A stretch of 64,000 bases of DNA, taken from contig NZ_FZMF01000013.1 of the NCBI RefSeq assembly GCF_900197685.1, forward strand, positions 62,001-126,000, read 5' to 3'. Position 1 is the stretch's first letter, and every line of letters begins with the position of its first letter. Positions 29,159 to 38,291 of the stretch are shown here, in pieces. Both the position numbers and the translations under genes were made by a program. The notes under the pieces are model-generated. The model saw nothing but the letters and a program-made list of their open reading frames with translations, was not told where the DNA came from and did not search any database. The stretch comes from Helicobacter baculiformis (GTDB taxonomy: Bacteria; Campylobacterota; Campylobacteria; Campylobacterales; Helicobacteraceae).

Positions 29159-29191
29159 ACAAGGTTTAATAAAAAACTAAAAGGGGCTAGG

Positions 29192-30187
29192 TTGGTGCGT
29201 GTGGCAATCAATGGAACAGGGCGTATCGGCTTATGTGCCGCACGCATTGTGGCGCAACGCGATGACATGGAATTAGTCGCCCTTAATTCTACTTGCGATT
29301 TGGATACCCTGATCCATCTCTTGCGTTATGATTCGCTTCATAAGCATAGTGTGCGTATAGAGAAAGTCAATGAAGAGGGCTTATGCATGGGCAATAGCTT
29401 ATTTGTGCGCGTCTTGCACGAACGCGACCCCGCTAAACTAGATTTTGGCAAGGCGCAAGTTGTCTTGGAATGCACGGGGAAATTTAACGATCATGCTCTA
29501 GCTCAAGTCCATTTAAAAAACGCTGTGCAAAGGGTAGTGATCTCTGCCCCTGCCACTAATACCCCCACTTTTGTTTATGGGGTTAACCACACTAATTACG
29601 CCGGAGAACCTGTTATTTCTAATGCCTCCTGCACCACCAATGCGCTCGCTCCACTTTTGTTAGTGCTCGATCAGCATTTTGGTGTAGAGCACGCCTTGAT
29701 GACCACAATTCATAGCTATACTAATGATCAAAATCTTTTAGATTCCAAACATAAAGACTTACGCCGTGCGCGCGCGGCTGCGCTGAATATGATTCCCACC
29801 AGCACAGGCGTCAATAAAGCTTTGACTCACATTCTGCCCCATTTAGCTCCTAAGGTTAAAGGTTTGGCTTTGCGTGTGCCTACTCCTGTAGTGAGTCTGA
29901 TTGATTTGAGCGTACATACGCATCAAGCCATGAGCCTTGAAAGCCTGCATGCAAGCATGCAGTTAGCCAGCCGTACCCATTTGGAAGGTGTTTTAGGTAT
30001 TGATAACCATCAACGCGTCTCGAGCGACTTTATCGACAGCTCCTATAGCGCGATCTATATTGAAGATCAGACATTGGTATTAGATAAACATCATGCCAAA
30101 ATCTTAGCATGGTATGATAATGAAGTGGGTTACTCAGAGCGACTCGTGGATATGGCATACCACACCATGAAAGGAATAACATGTTAG
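29192..30187 (+). CDS. gapA: Glyceraldehyde-3-phosphate dehydrogenase
   Basis: The enzyme oxidises glyceraldehyde-3-phosphate to 1,3-bisphosphoglycerate in the central carbon route. The 331-residue protein has the dinucleotide-binding RVAINGTGRIG, the catalytic Cys in SNASCTTNALAP, the His in TTIHSYTNDQ and the C-terminal WYDNEVGYSERLVD. The position after the second strand reads ALNS rather than the NAD-typical acidic residue, so NADP use is possible. The start is taken as TTG 29192 with AAAGGGG 5 nt upstream; GTG 29195 is an alternative. It overlaps pgk by 7 nt. Confidence 0.95.
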   Translation: MVRVAINGTGRIGLCAARIVAQRDDMELVALNSTCDLDTLIHLLRYDSLHKHSVRIEKVNEEGLCMGNSLFVRVLHERDPAKLDFGKAQVVLECTGKFNDHALAQVHLKNAVQRVVISAPATNTPTFVYGVNHTNYAGEPVISNASCTTNALAPLLLVLDQHFGVEHALMTTIHSYTNDQNLLDSKHKDLRRARAAALNMIPTSTGVNKALTHILPHLAPKVKGLALRVPTPVVSLIDLSVHTHQAMSLESLHASMQLASRTHLEGVLGIDNHQRVSSDFIDSSYSAIYIEDQTLVLDKHHAKILAWYDNEVGYSERLVDMAYHTMKGITC

Positions 30188-31401
30188 CCGGAATCAAGCG
30201 CATGCAAGAGGTTTTAGGTATCCAGGATGTGGACATACAAAACAAGAATGTCATGATTCGCGTGGATTTTAATGTTCCTTTGGATAAAGATTTTAACATT
30301 ATGGAAGACACGCGCATGCGTGAGAGTATCCCCACAATCAACTATTGCATTGATAATGGTGCACGCTCGGTAGTGCTTGTGGGGCATTTAGGACGCCCTG
30401 AACCTAAATTTGATGGCGATAAACAGAGTCAATTTTCTTTTAACCATTTGGTCAAACGGCTGGAGCGCTTGCTAAATAAAGAAGTCTTTTTTGCACATTC
30501 CTTACAAATGGCCAAACAACTACAAAGCGCGCATGCTAATCCTGTTATCTTAATTGAAAACCTGCGTTTCTATAAAGGCGAAAAAGAAAATGACCCGGAG
30601 TTTGCTAAGCAATTAGCGGATCTCTGTGAAGTCTACGTGAACGATGCCTTTGGCACGAGTCATCGTAAACACGCTAGCACCTATGGCATTGCGACGCATG
30701 TGCCTACAAAGGTTGCGGGCTTTCTGCTCAAAAAAGAGATCAATTCTTTTGCCAAAGCCTTAGCCAATCCTTTGCGTCCCGTACTCTTGGTAGTTGGGGG
30801 ATCTAAGGTCAGTTCTAAGCTCAAGCTTTTGCACAATATTTTAGATCGGGTGGATAAAATCATCATCGGGGGCGCGATGAGCAACACCTTTTTGAAAGCT
30901 CTCGATTACAACATGCAAGCCTCTTTAGTGGAAGAAGATTTGATTGAAGAGGCTTTGCACATCTTGGATAAAGCCAAGCAAAAGGGCGTACATGTCTACT
31001 TACCCGTCGATGTGGTGAGCACCACTCACCTAGAACACACCGATCAGGTGCAAATCACCCCCGCTCAAGACATCCCTTTAAATCACATGGCAGTTGACAT
31101 CGGACCGGCAACTTCTAAACTCTTTTCTTTAGTGATTCAAAATAGCCAAACCATTATTTGGAATGGTCCGCTTGGAGTCTATGAAGTCCCCCTTTTTAGT
31201 CGCGGTTCGTTTCAGATTGCCCACAGCATTTCTAACACCTATGCTTTTTCCTTGATCGGGGGAGGGGATACGATCGATGTTTTGACACGTGCCGGTTATA
31301 AAGATAGCGTGAGCTTCATCTCTACGGGTGGGGGGGCGAGCTTAGAGCTCTTGGAAGGTAAGATTTTGGTCGCCTTCGATGTGTTGGATCGCAAACCATG
31401 A
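30181..31401 (+). CDS. pgk: Phosphoglycerate kinase
   Basis: Pgk interconverts 1,3-bisphosphoglycerate and 3-phosphoglycerate with ADP/ATP. The 406-residue protein carries MIRVDFNVPLD, LVGHLGRP, NDAFGTSHRKHAS, VGGSKVSSKL and SLIGGGDTIDVL, all family signatures. The ATG at 30181 overlaps the gapA stop, with GAAAGGA upstream. A second ATG at codon 8 is possible. The order gapA-pgk-corA matches H. pylori HP1346-HP1344. Confidence 0.96.
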   Translation: MLAGIKRMQEVLGIQDVDIQNKNVMIRVDFNVPLDKDFNIMEDTRMRESIPTINYCIDNGARSVVLVGHLGRPEPKFDGDKQSQFSFNHLVKRLERLLNKEVFFAHSLQMAKQLQSAHANPVILIENLRFYKGEKENDPEFAKQLADLCEVYVNDAFGTSHRKHASTYGIATHVPTKVAGFLLKKEINSFAKALANPLRPVLLVVGGSKVSSKLKLLHNILDRVDKIIIGGAMSNTFLKALDYNMQASLVEEDLIEEALHILDKAKQKGVHVYLPVDVVSTTHLEHTDQVQITPAQDIPLNHMAVDIGPATSKLFSLVIQNSQTIIWNGPLGVYEVPLFSRGSFQIAHSISNTYAFSLIGGGDTIDVLTRAGYKDSVSFISTGGGASLELLEGKILVAFDVLDRKP

Positions 31402-31443
31402 CGGAGAGTGTGCCGTGCCCACTACAATACAGGAGCACTGGGC

Positions 31444-32397
31444 ATGATCAATGTCTTTGCAAAGAATAACGAACTTGTTGAAATTTTTACATTTCAAGAT
31501 TTTGAAAATTTTCCCTTTGAAGAGCACAATATCTTATGGTATGAGCTTATCAACCCTACCTTTACTGAACTCTATTGCATCGCACAAAATTACGATCTCA
31601 ATCTCTACGAAGATCCTGAAAAAAGTGCGGTGGTCAAATATTGGGAGAACAGCACCTCCATCACCATTAACACCTATTTTATTTATAAAGACTCGCCCCT
31701 AGCTTTCCACACTGAAGCAATCACTTATTTTATTGCCAATAATATTCTGTTCACTCTCTACCACGGAGATTTCCCCATTTTCCGAGAGGTGCAGGGGCGT
31801 GTGCTAGCTAGCCCCAAGAAATTCCATGATGGATTTGACATCTTGGCTAAAATTTTAGAACTCTACTTTGAGAAGGGTGCGGATTGCTTAGAGGAAGTCA
31901 ACCGCGAAACTAGTGTGTTGCGTAAGCAAATTGTCTTTGACCTAGAAGCCTGTACCCATGAAGAAACCTTGATCTCGCTATCCTTTTTGCAAGAATTTAA
32001 CATGGAACTACGCGATTCGCTCTTTGATAAAAGGCGCATCATCACCGCCCTATTGAAAAGCAATAAGGTAGATAACGAGACAAAGAAAGATTTCAACATT
32101 ATTATCAAGGATTTTAATTCCTTGGTAGAATTTAGTACTGCTAATCTTAACGCACTAGATAATATTCAAAACCTTTTTACTTCTCAAGTCAATGTAGAGC
32201 AGAATAAGATCATCAAACTTTTCACCGTGGCAACGATGGCGATGATGCCCCCTACTTTAATTGGCACAATCTATGGGATGAACTTTGAGGTGATGCCTGA
32301 ATTGCGTTGGGAATTTGGCTACCCCATTGCGATCGTGGCGATGATCGTCTCGACCATCTTACCCATTTTGTATTTTAAAAAGAAAGGCTGGCTCTAA
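31444..32397 (+). CDS. corA: Magnesium/cobalt transporter CorA
   Basis: CorA is the pentameric Mg2+ channel. The 317-residue protein has a long acidic and helical cytoplasmic part and two C-terminal membrane helices. The signature GMN loop is present (IGTIYGMNFEVMPE), and the protein ends in a basic KKKGWL. The frame is open from 31408, but ATG 31444 has AGGAG 8 nt upstream and matches the usual N-terminus. It closes the gapA-pgk-corA unit. Its TAA overlaps the stop of the convergent PepSY gene in CTAA (32394-32397). Confidence 0.95.
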   Translation: MINVFAKNNELVEIFTFQDFENFPFEEHNILWYELINPTFTELYCIAQNYDLNLYEDPEKSAVVKYWENSTSITINTYFIYKDSPLAFHTEAITYFIANNILFTLYHGDFPIFREVQGRVLASPKKFHDGFDILAKILELYFEKGADCLEEVNRETSVLRKQIVFDLEACTHEETLISLSFLQEFNMELRDSLFDKRRIITALLKSNKVDNETKKDFNIIIKDFNSLVEFSTANLNALDNIQNLFTSQVNVEQNKIIKLFTVATMAMMPPTLIGTIYGMNFEVMPELRWEFGYPIAIVAMIVSTILPILYFKKKGWL

Positions 32398-32930
32398 TTT
32401 AGGGCTCCCCAAAGCAGAACCCCCAGCACCACCGCGCCCAGCACAAACGCGCTAATGATACCTTTGGTGCTCTTGCGCTTAAAGCCCATAAGCAATCCAC
32501 TCATATAAAATAGACATAGAAATACCCCAAAGATAATGCCAAAAACCACAAGTGGCTTGCCCGCTCTACCCTTATGCACTTGCATGAGTACGCCTAGCGC
32601 ACTGCGGTGTATGCTCGTGATGACGCTTTTGTCTCTCTCAGAATTAATATTAATTTCATAGCCAGCCGTACCGATAAGCAACGCTCCCTTGCGTCTTCTA
32701 GGCTCAATTTTAGGAGGCAAAGCAACATTTTTTTGTTTTAAAAAGTCTAGGAGAAATTCTAACTCTTTTTCTTTGGCTACAAGAGGCACGCTCCACTTGG
32801 TGATTTTAGCCCCACTATTGGAACCAAAGTCTAAAAAGAAAGCCACCCCACTGATCACAAACAGCAACACTAGGGGCAGAAAAAACACGCTCGCGTAAGC
32901 GTGGAATTTATAAATAGTTTGGACGCGCAT
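32394..32930 (-). CDS. PepSY-associated membrane protein
   Basis: The 178-residue protein has an N-terminal helix with FHAYASVFFLPLVLLFVISG, a periplasmic segment with TSIHRSALGVLMQVHKG, and two C-terminal helices (VVFGIIFGVFLCLFYMSGLL and a last hydrophobic one). The His-containing helix and the IHRS...VHKG stretch are typical of PepSY_TM proteins, often linked to iron or redox handling at the membrane. No substrate can be read. It starts 1 nt from the end of the glutathionylspermidine-synthase-like gene and is probably cotranscribed. Confidence 0.75.
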   Translation of the reverse strand: MRVQTIYKFHAYASVFFLPLVLLFVISGVAFFLDFGSNSGAKITKWSVPLVAKEKELEFLLDFLKQKNVALPPKIEPRRRKGALLIGTAGYEININSERDKSVITSIHRSALGVLMQVHKGRAGKPLVVFGIIFGVFLCLFYMSGLLMGFKRKSTKGIISAFVLGAVVLGVLLWGALN

Positions 32931-34102
32931 TATTGTAAAATATGGCTCACAAATTTTGAATAATTGTCCATCACAAGCCCCCCCTTTCTAAAACCTAACC
33001 CGCATGCCTCATAGGCAAAAAAGACATTGGGTTGGTAGTAAAACTCACCTACCTGATTGAGTGGCGCGTATTCCTGATACACAGGCTTATGATTGCCATA
33101 GACCCCCTGCGTTTGATGCACGATGCTCAAATCTGGGTTCAAAATCTGCACATTAGCCCCCTCTCTGCCAAAGGCAACTTTACGCACTTGCTTTTTGTTT
33201 TGCAAGGGTTCATAGCTAGCTTCTAAAAGCAAAGGATGGTTAGGATAGCGCTCCCAAAGCACCTTTAAAAAGCGTTTGCTTTGGAATAATAGCGTGTAAG
33301 CGGGGTTCAAAAAGATGGTATTTTGGTTAGCCATCATGTCCTGCATGAGCAAAGCTAACTCGGGTTCATCGATAGCAATACTCTCCCAAGGCACGAGCTT
33401 AAACAAGAATTCGTAATTCACTCCTTCAAAAAAGACCCCCTCTTCAGGATTGAATTGCACTTCATCCATGTATGCAAAATGTGTTTCAAAGCCCGCACTT
33501 CGTGCGGCATCTTGCAAGAATTGTACGCTACGCTCTTCTTCACTACTCCCTCGAATGCTGGAAAAAAGAATCTTCCAGCCTTCATAAAGGCTTTCAAACC
33601 CACTCACATCTTCACTCAAAGTAACCAAGCGTTTAAAATTTTGGCTTAGGGCTTCATGGATATTGTTAAATTGCAAGTCCTCATTGTAGCCATTGTGCTT
33701 GAGTAATGCCCATTGTACTAGTGCACTTTCATAAAGCATGGTCGGAGTGTCAGCGTTAAACTCCAAAAGCTTAATAGGTTTACCATCTAGTCCGCCGGCT
33801 AGATCAAAACGCCCGTAAATATGCCAGTGCACTTCTTGCTCAAAACTTTGTTTGATCATCGGAATCAAACTATTAGGGATGTCTAATTCGAAAAAGCGTT
33901 CTTGCTCGATGACCATTTGTGCAGTTTCTACAAACATATCATAGAGCTCGTTACACGCATCGTAATAGGCATTCGCCTCCTGTTGACTCACCACAACTAA
34001 ATCATTGCTAAGATAGGGACTTTTATCAGGGTCGGTATGCCAGTCTAGTCCGATCTCTTCTAGGGCTTGGTGGCTTAAGGGTTGTAAAGTTTTGATTTGC
34101 AT
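32930..34102 (-). CDS. Glutathionylspermidine synthase-like ATP-grasp protein (YgiC family, HP0233-like)
   Basis: The 390-residue protein belongs to the GSP_synth/YgiC family. It shows IYGRFDLAGGLDGKPIKLLEFNADTPT near residues 95-120 in two conserved pieces (a family hallmark), EGVNYEFLFKLVPWE, and GGLVMDNYSKFVSH at the end. The family has a pre-ATP-grasp and ATP-grasp fold and is expected to form an amide bond, but the substrate of YgiC-type members is unsettled. It lies directly downstream of a UPF0323 lipoprotein gene, the same pairing as E. coli ygiB-ygiC and H. pylori HP0232-HP0233, so a joint role at the envelope is likely. Confidence 0.85.
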   Translation of the reverse strand: MQIKTLQPLSHQALEEIGLDWHTDPDKSPYLSNDLVVVSQQEANAYYDACNELYDMFVETAQMVIEQERFFELDIPNSLIPMIKQSFEQEVHWHIYGRFDLAGGLDGKPIKLLEFNADTPTMLYESALVQWALLKHNGYNEDLQFNNIHEALSQNFKRLVTLSEDVSGFESLYEGWKILFSSIRGSSEEERSVQFLQDAARSAGFETHFAYMDEVQFNPEEGVFFEGVNYEFLFKLVPWESIAIDEPELALLMQDMMANQNTIFLNPAYTLLFQSKRFLKVLWERYPNHPLLLEASYEPLQNKKQVRKVAFGREGANVQILNPDLSIVHQTQGVYGNHKPVYQEYAPLNQVGEFYYQPNVFFAYEACGLGFRKGGLVMDNYSKFVSHILQ

Positions 34103-34111
34103 GGAATTCCT

Positions 34112-34909
34112 TTAAGAAGCAGCGCCACTATGACTAGAGCCAAAAAAACCGCTACGCCCTTGAGAAGGGCTAGAGCTGTGCGTATTTTGGGGTCTTTGAG
34201 GGCTGACAGAATGGTTTGTAGAGGGGCTAGAACTATGTGCGCCTTGGCTAGCAGAGGGGCTAGAAGTGGGTGCGGTTGTAGAACTACGCGGGCTAGAAGC
34301 ATTGCTAGGGCTAGAGTTTTGCGAAGACCCAAAAAACCCGCTACGCGCTCCACTAGAAGGCGTGCCCGATGTGCTTCTAAAATTATTCTGACTGCGTTGG
34401 TAGGCTTGTGGGGAGCTATAATTTCTTTGGGCATTTTGGGTATAATTAGGATTGTTAAAAAGCTTATTGCCAATATAGGCCCCCAAAATTGCCCCCGCCG
34501 CACTGCCTAAAATTGCTCCCCCAATGCCCAGCCCAGAACCTCCACCTTCAGCAGGGGGTTTAGTGAGCTGACTTGTGCCATTATCAATTTTAACTTCTTC
34601 CTCCTTGATAAGTTTTTGCACTTCCTCATCGCTGAGCATACGCTCCTTGCCCTGCATATCGCGTACCACAACTCGCGTCTTGTCGCTGGGATATTCTTCA
34701 GCCACCTTATAACTCTTATCAGGCTGTTCTTGCAAGATCACCAACGCGCCTTTTTTAACCTGTTGGGTTTGTTGGCTGCTCTCTTTGGGTTTTTCCTCTT
34801 TGGGTTTTTCTTGTGTATCGCCCTTACATCCGGCTAAAGCCACCACAACCACCGCACTAAGCCCCCCTACAATAGCGTAATCTGAAATTTTTCTAAATGG
34901 CATGCGCAT
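34112..34909 (-). CDS. UPF0323 family lipoprotein (HP0232-like)
   Basis: The 265-residue protein has a signal peptide with a clear lipobox (VVVVALAGC, Cys near residue 28), an Lys/Glu-rich segment, a folded part ([39 protein letters not shown]), and a Gly-rich segment with [18 protein letters not shown] long Ser/Pro-rich tail contains two copies of RSGFFGSS. The first 170 residues match the H. pylori family closely from memory; the tail looks longer and of low complexity. It is followed 9 nt later by the YgiC-like gene, so both form a two-gene unit. Confidence 0.9.
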   Translation of the reverse strand: MRMPFRKISDYAIVGGLSAVVVVALAGCKGDTQEKPKEEKPKESSQQTQQVKKGALVILQEQPDKSYKVAEEYPSDKTRVVVRDMQGKERMLSDEEVQKLIKEEEVKIDNGTSQLTKPPAEGGGSGLGIGGAILGSAAGAILGAYIGNKLFNNPNYTQNAQRNYSSPQAYQRSQNNFRSTSGTPSSGARSGFFGSSQNSSPSNASSPRSSTTAPTSSPSASQGAHSSSPSTNHSVSPQRPQNTHSSSPSQGRSGFFGSSHSGAAS

Positions 34910-34958
34910 CTGTATCCTTATCTTAAAAGTCTTTATGCTAGCATATTTTTGCCTAAGC

Positions 34959-36635
34959 TTATATTTTAAATTGTCCGATGTCCAAATCTAAATCTGTTGT
35001 AGAGGTGTGCAAAGAGCTAGCTAACTTGAGTATCTCTTGAGCATCTATAGAAGATTGTTGGGTGTTTTTCTCAATATGTGTGAGTTTCTCGATCATGGCA
35101 CTGATACTTTCGCCGGTTTGGGTGTAATTACGGATAAAACCATGCGTATTTTGCACCATCATTTCCACATCTGCACTCATGCCCTTAAAATTTCTCTGTA
35201 CTTGTAGACTGTGCCTGCTCAGATCCTTAATCTTCTTAGAATTGGACTCCATTTGGCTGGAGACATCGCCTATTTCTTGCACAATTACCCCGATCGTTGA
35301 GTTGATCTCAGTCAAGCTCTTTTGGGTGCGCGCGGCTAAATTGCGCACTTCGTCCGCCACCACCGCAAAGCCCCTGCCATGCTCGCCTGCGCGCGCAGCT
35401 TCAATAGCGGCATTAAGAGCGAGTAAATTGGTTTGATCCGCAATATCATCGATGATATGTAAAATCCCTTTAACACTATCAGCGTTTCTACTGAGTCGCT
35501 CAATCCGTGTAGAAAGATCTTCTTCTGTCTGCGACACCTCTAAAATATGCTCAAGCATATTGCTTAACGAGGTGTTGGATTTTTCAATAGAATGGCGCGT
35601 CTTGCCTAATTTGTCGCCCATATCATGCGCTTCATTTACGAGCGCTTTTGTATTATCTGCAAAGCCTAAAGAGGAAAGATACAATTCTTTAATTGCCTGA
35701 ACATTGGCTCGTGTCGCGTTGGTAGCATTAGCAATGATTTTTTGCAAGGAATCGGCTAAAGATCGATTCTGCACACTATGATGCTGGATATTCTTCATCA
35801 CCTCGTGAATATTTTCGACAAAGTGGTTGATATAAGTCCCCGCCTGTCCAATTTCGTCATTGGCATTAGTAACTACAAAGCGACTCGTCAAATCTCTATC
35901 TCCATGCGCAAATGCGGCAATCCTCGTAACCAAAGCCCTTAAGCGATTAAAAATCGTAAAATACATCAAAATCGCCGAAATGGCGATAATCCCCACAACG
36001 ATGCTCACATTCCAAACCACAAGGGTTTTAGAATCGTCTACATCTTGTCTTTGGACATGGTGTTCTAAAGCATTAACATCTTTAACAATATCACTATAAT
36101 ATGAGGTAACCGCAAGCACAATATCCCCAGAGGGGTCATAGTGCGCGTAAGCGACTTTGAGTTCTGGTTTACCCCCTGTGCTCTTAGGGATTTTATAACG
36201 CACATAACCACCCCCAGCATCAGCACGTGCGATGAACTCTTTGATATAAGCCACGCCGTCTGCGCTTATCAGATTGTATCCATTTTTACCCGTGTTCTTG
36301 GGATTAGCGGGATCTAAAAGCACCTTTCCTGATTTGCTCACCGCCATGATATAGTAAATGCTGGTGTCGCCATTAATCTCTTGGAGCAGCTGCAACGCTG
36401 AAGCCACAGCTCCTTGCTTGCTCTGGGTGTTGTAAAACAGCGTTAATGAGCGTTCCAATAAGCCATACATGTATTTGAGCGCGTACTCCTTCTTTTGCAC
36501 ATCATCCTATCTAGTAGTTTGAATAATATGCTGGACAAGCCGATGCCTTTTGTAATCTGCTACAAAGACAAGAATAGTTCCCATAACTACTAAAGATAAA
36601 AAGAGATTGCCTGTAATTTTAAGGCTTAAGCGCAT
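34959..36635 (-). pseudogene. Methyl-accepting chemotaxis protein interrupted by an in-frame amber stop
   Basis: From ATG 36635 (with AAGGGGA upstream) the frame reads MRLSLKITGNLFLSLVVMG, a normal MCP first membrane helix, but meets TAG at 36509-36507 (codon 43). The same frame then continues for 513 codons from GTG 36500. It covers a periplasmic single-Cache-like domain ([20 protein letters not shown]), a second membrane helix ([19 protein letters not shown]), HAMP, and an intact signalling tip ([20 protein letters not shown], then [15 protein letters not shown]). Only one base separates it from a complete receptor. AGGA before GTG 36500 could allow restart, but the product would lack the first membrane helix. 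It could be a recent mutation, a phase state or a sequencing error. Confidence 0.8.
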
Positions 36636-36686
36636 GCGACTCCCCTTTCAAAGGTTCGAAATTCACAAGATAGATCGCAAGAATCG

Positions 36687-37277
36687 CTAAAATCTGTAAT
36701 GCACGCCCAGCCCATAATGCGCCCCCCTTTTTTCATCTAAGCCAATTTCAGGGTACAATTCCCAATTACGGCGGTATTTGGAGGTGAAGAGATAGGCAAA
36801 GCCCCAGCCAATCAAACTCCCCACCACCACCTGTAAAATGGTGTGTTTGCGCGCCACCACGCGGCTCGCATCCGTGAGCACCGCCAAAGCGATCACGGGC
36901 AAAGCCGGCTTCCAGCCATAGCGATAAAAGACAAACCCGGCCGCGCTCCACGCCCCCCCCGCATGCCCGCTAGGCATCCCTCTCCAGCTATCACAGCAAG
37001 GGCGTTTAGCAAAGGGCACATGTGCGCCCCTATCATGCGCGCTTTGAAAGGCCCCCTTGATTCCATAGATCACCCCCTGAGTAACGATGCTCCCTACCGC
37101 TAGCTCCCCCATGCCGCGATAATCGCGCATGCCCAAACTCACCACGCCCACAAAAACAGGCATCAAGCGCAACACATCGCCTATATCTTCTAAAATCTTG
37201 ACCTCTTGCGCACTGGGCGCGCCCTCCAAGCGCACACAGAGCAACAACGCCAAACCCGCCCGCATGATTTTTCGCAT
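36687..37277 (-). CDS. PAP2-family membrane-associated phosphatase
   Basis: The 196-residue protein has a signal or anchor helix (RAGLALLLCVRLEG) and the PAP2 motifs: K(x6)RP-like KGAFQSAHDRG..FAKRP, GMPSGH, and SRVVARKHTILQ. The last motif normally ends in Asp (SRxxxxxHxxxD), but here it is Gln. PAP2 enzymes at the membrane remove phosphates from lipid A, undecaprenyl pyrophosphate or phosphatidylglycerol phosphate; the exact lipid cannot be told here. The start is placed at ATG 37277, 7 nt after a TATAAT; ATG 37286 overlaps that box and ATG 37265 is also possible. A C8 run lies at 36953-36960. Confidence 0.78.
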   Translation of the reverse strand: MRKIMRAGLALLLCVRLEGAPSAQEVKILEDIGDVLRLMPVFVGVVSLGMRDYRGMGELAVGSIVTQGVIYGIKGAFQSAHDRGAHVPFAKRPCCDSWRGMPSGHAGGAWSAAGFVFYRYGWKPALPVIALAVLTDASRVVARKHTILQVVVGSLIGWGFAYLFTSKYRRNWELYPEIGLDEKRGAHYGLGVHYRF

Positions 37278-37284
37278 AACCTCC

Positions 37285-37290
37285 ATTATA
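37285..37290 (-). promoter_or_regulatory. -10 box of the PAP2 gene
   Basis: TATAAT (37290-37285) is followed by 7 nt and ATG 37277, so the transcript would start at or very near the start codon. Confidence 0.55.
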
Positions 37291-37303
37291 GCATTTTGTT
37301 AGG

Positions 37304-37309
37304 TATAAT
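37304..37309 (+). promoter_or_regulatory. -10 box of the wecA-pdxJ-pdxA operon
   Basis: TATAAT (37304-37309) is followed by 7 nt and ATG 37317. It lies 13 bp from the divergent TATAAT of the PAP2 gene. Confidence 0.6.
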
Positions 37310-37316
37310 GCTCTGC

Positions 37317-38291
37317 ATGTTGGTCTATTTTCTGCTCAGTTTGGCATGTGCGTGGGGGGTGATCTTGTATTCTAAACGCGCCCAACTTTTCCTAGACAAC
37401 GCCCATAAGCCCCAGGGCTTTCACACCCAAAAAACCCCGCGCGCGGGGGGGTTGGGGGTTTTCTTGGTCTTTGTGTGGGGGGGTTGGGGGAGTGTTTGGA
37501 TGTTGCTAGGGGCGATCTTGGTCTTTGTGAGCGGCTTTTTAGAGGACATGAACCGCCCTCTTAGCCCTAAAAGGCGTTTGTGTTTGCAAAGTTTGGGCGC
37601 GGGGCTGGTTATTCTACTAAGCCCGCTCATCTTGAGCGATTTTAGCCCCCTATTTAGCGTGCCCCTTTGGATCGCTCTGCCCTTGAGTGTCTTTATGTTA
37701 GTGGGGGTGATCAACGCGATGAATATCATTGATGGTTTTAACGGGTTGGCTGGAGGCTTGAGTGTGGCGGTGTTGGGGATTTTATACGCCATTGAGCCCA
37801 ACCCCACGCTTTTAGCCCTCTTGCTAGGGGTGTTGGGCTTTTTAACCCTCAATTTCCCCAAGGGGTATATTTTCTTAGGCGATGGGGGGGCGTATCTCTT
37901 GGGCTTTATTTGTGGGGCTAGTTTGATGGATTTGAGCTTAAGAGGGGTGGTGAGCGTGTGGTTTGGGCTGGCATTGATGATCTATCCGGTTACAGAGGTG
38001 CTTTTTTCTATTGCTAGGCGCAAACTCCAAAAACAAAAAGCCACTCTGCCCGATGCCCTGCACCTGCACACCTTGCTTTTTAAAGTCCTATCGCGCCAAA
38101 ACACCCCGCTTAACCCCAACGCTCTAACGGGTTTAGCGGTGGTGCTCTTAAACATCCCCTTTATGCTCATTAGCTTTACCTGCCGCCACCACCCCTATGC
38201 GCTCTTAGGTTTGATTGGGGTGTTTGTGTGCGGGTATTTAACCCTCTATCAATGGCTTATCAACCACTCTAAGGAGTCTTCTTGCGCTTAG
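37317..38291 (+). CDS. wecA: Undecaprenyl-phosphate GlcNAc-1-phosphate transferase
   Basis: WecA transfers GlcNAc-1-phosphate from UDP-GlcNAc to undecaprenyl phosphate, starting O-antigen synthesis. The 324-residue membrane protein has about ten helices. It carries PRAGGLGVFLVF, the metal-binding FLEDMNRPLSPKRR, NAMNIIDGFNGLAGG and FLGDGGAYLLG, with a His-containing cytoplasmic loop (PDALHLHTLLFK). The frame extends upstream to 37206, overlapping the divergent gene, but ATG 37317 fits the family N-terminus (MLVYFLLSLACAW) and the TATAAT. It overlaps pdxJ by 10 nt. The order wecA-pdxJ-pdxA matches HP1581-HP1583. Confidence 0.92.
   Translation: MLVYFLLSLACAWGVILYSKRAQLFLDNAHKPQGFHTQKTPRAGGLGVFLVFVWGGWGSVWMLLGAILVFVSGFLEDMNRPLSPKRRLCLQSLGAGLVILLSPLILSDFSPLFSVPLWIALPLSVFMLVGVINAMNIIDGFNGLAGGLSVAVLGILYAIEPNPTLLALLLGVLGFLTLNFPKGYIFLGDGGAYLLGFICGASLMDLSLRGVVSVWFGLALMIYPVTEVLFSIARRKLQKQKATLPDALHLHTLLFKVLSRQNTPLNPNALTGLAVVLLNIPFMLISFTCRHHPYALLGLIGVFVCGYLTLYQWLINHSKESSCA

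Noticed and set aside
29150-29191. Upstream TTG (29150) as the gapA start
   Set aside because: It lies before the likely -10 box and adds residues absent from the family; TTG 29192 has a Shine-Dalgarno sequence.
34097-34510. 137-aa Arg/Ala-rich plus-strand frame and an overlapping 142-aa minus frame in the UPF0323 tail
   Set aside because: Both are shadows of the Ser/Pro-rich codons of the lipoprotein gene; composition is low complexity and there is no ribosome binding site.
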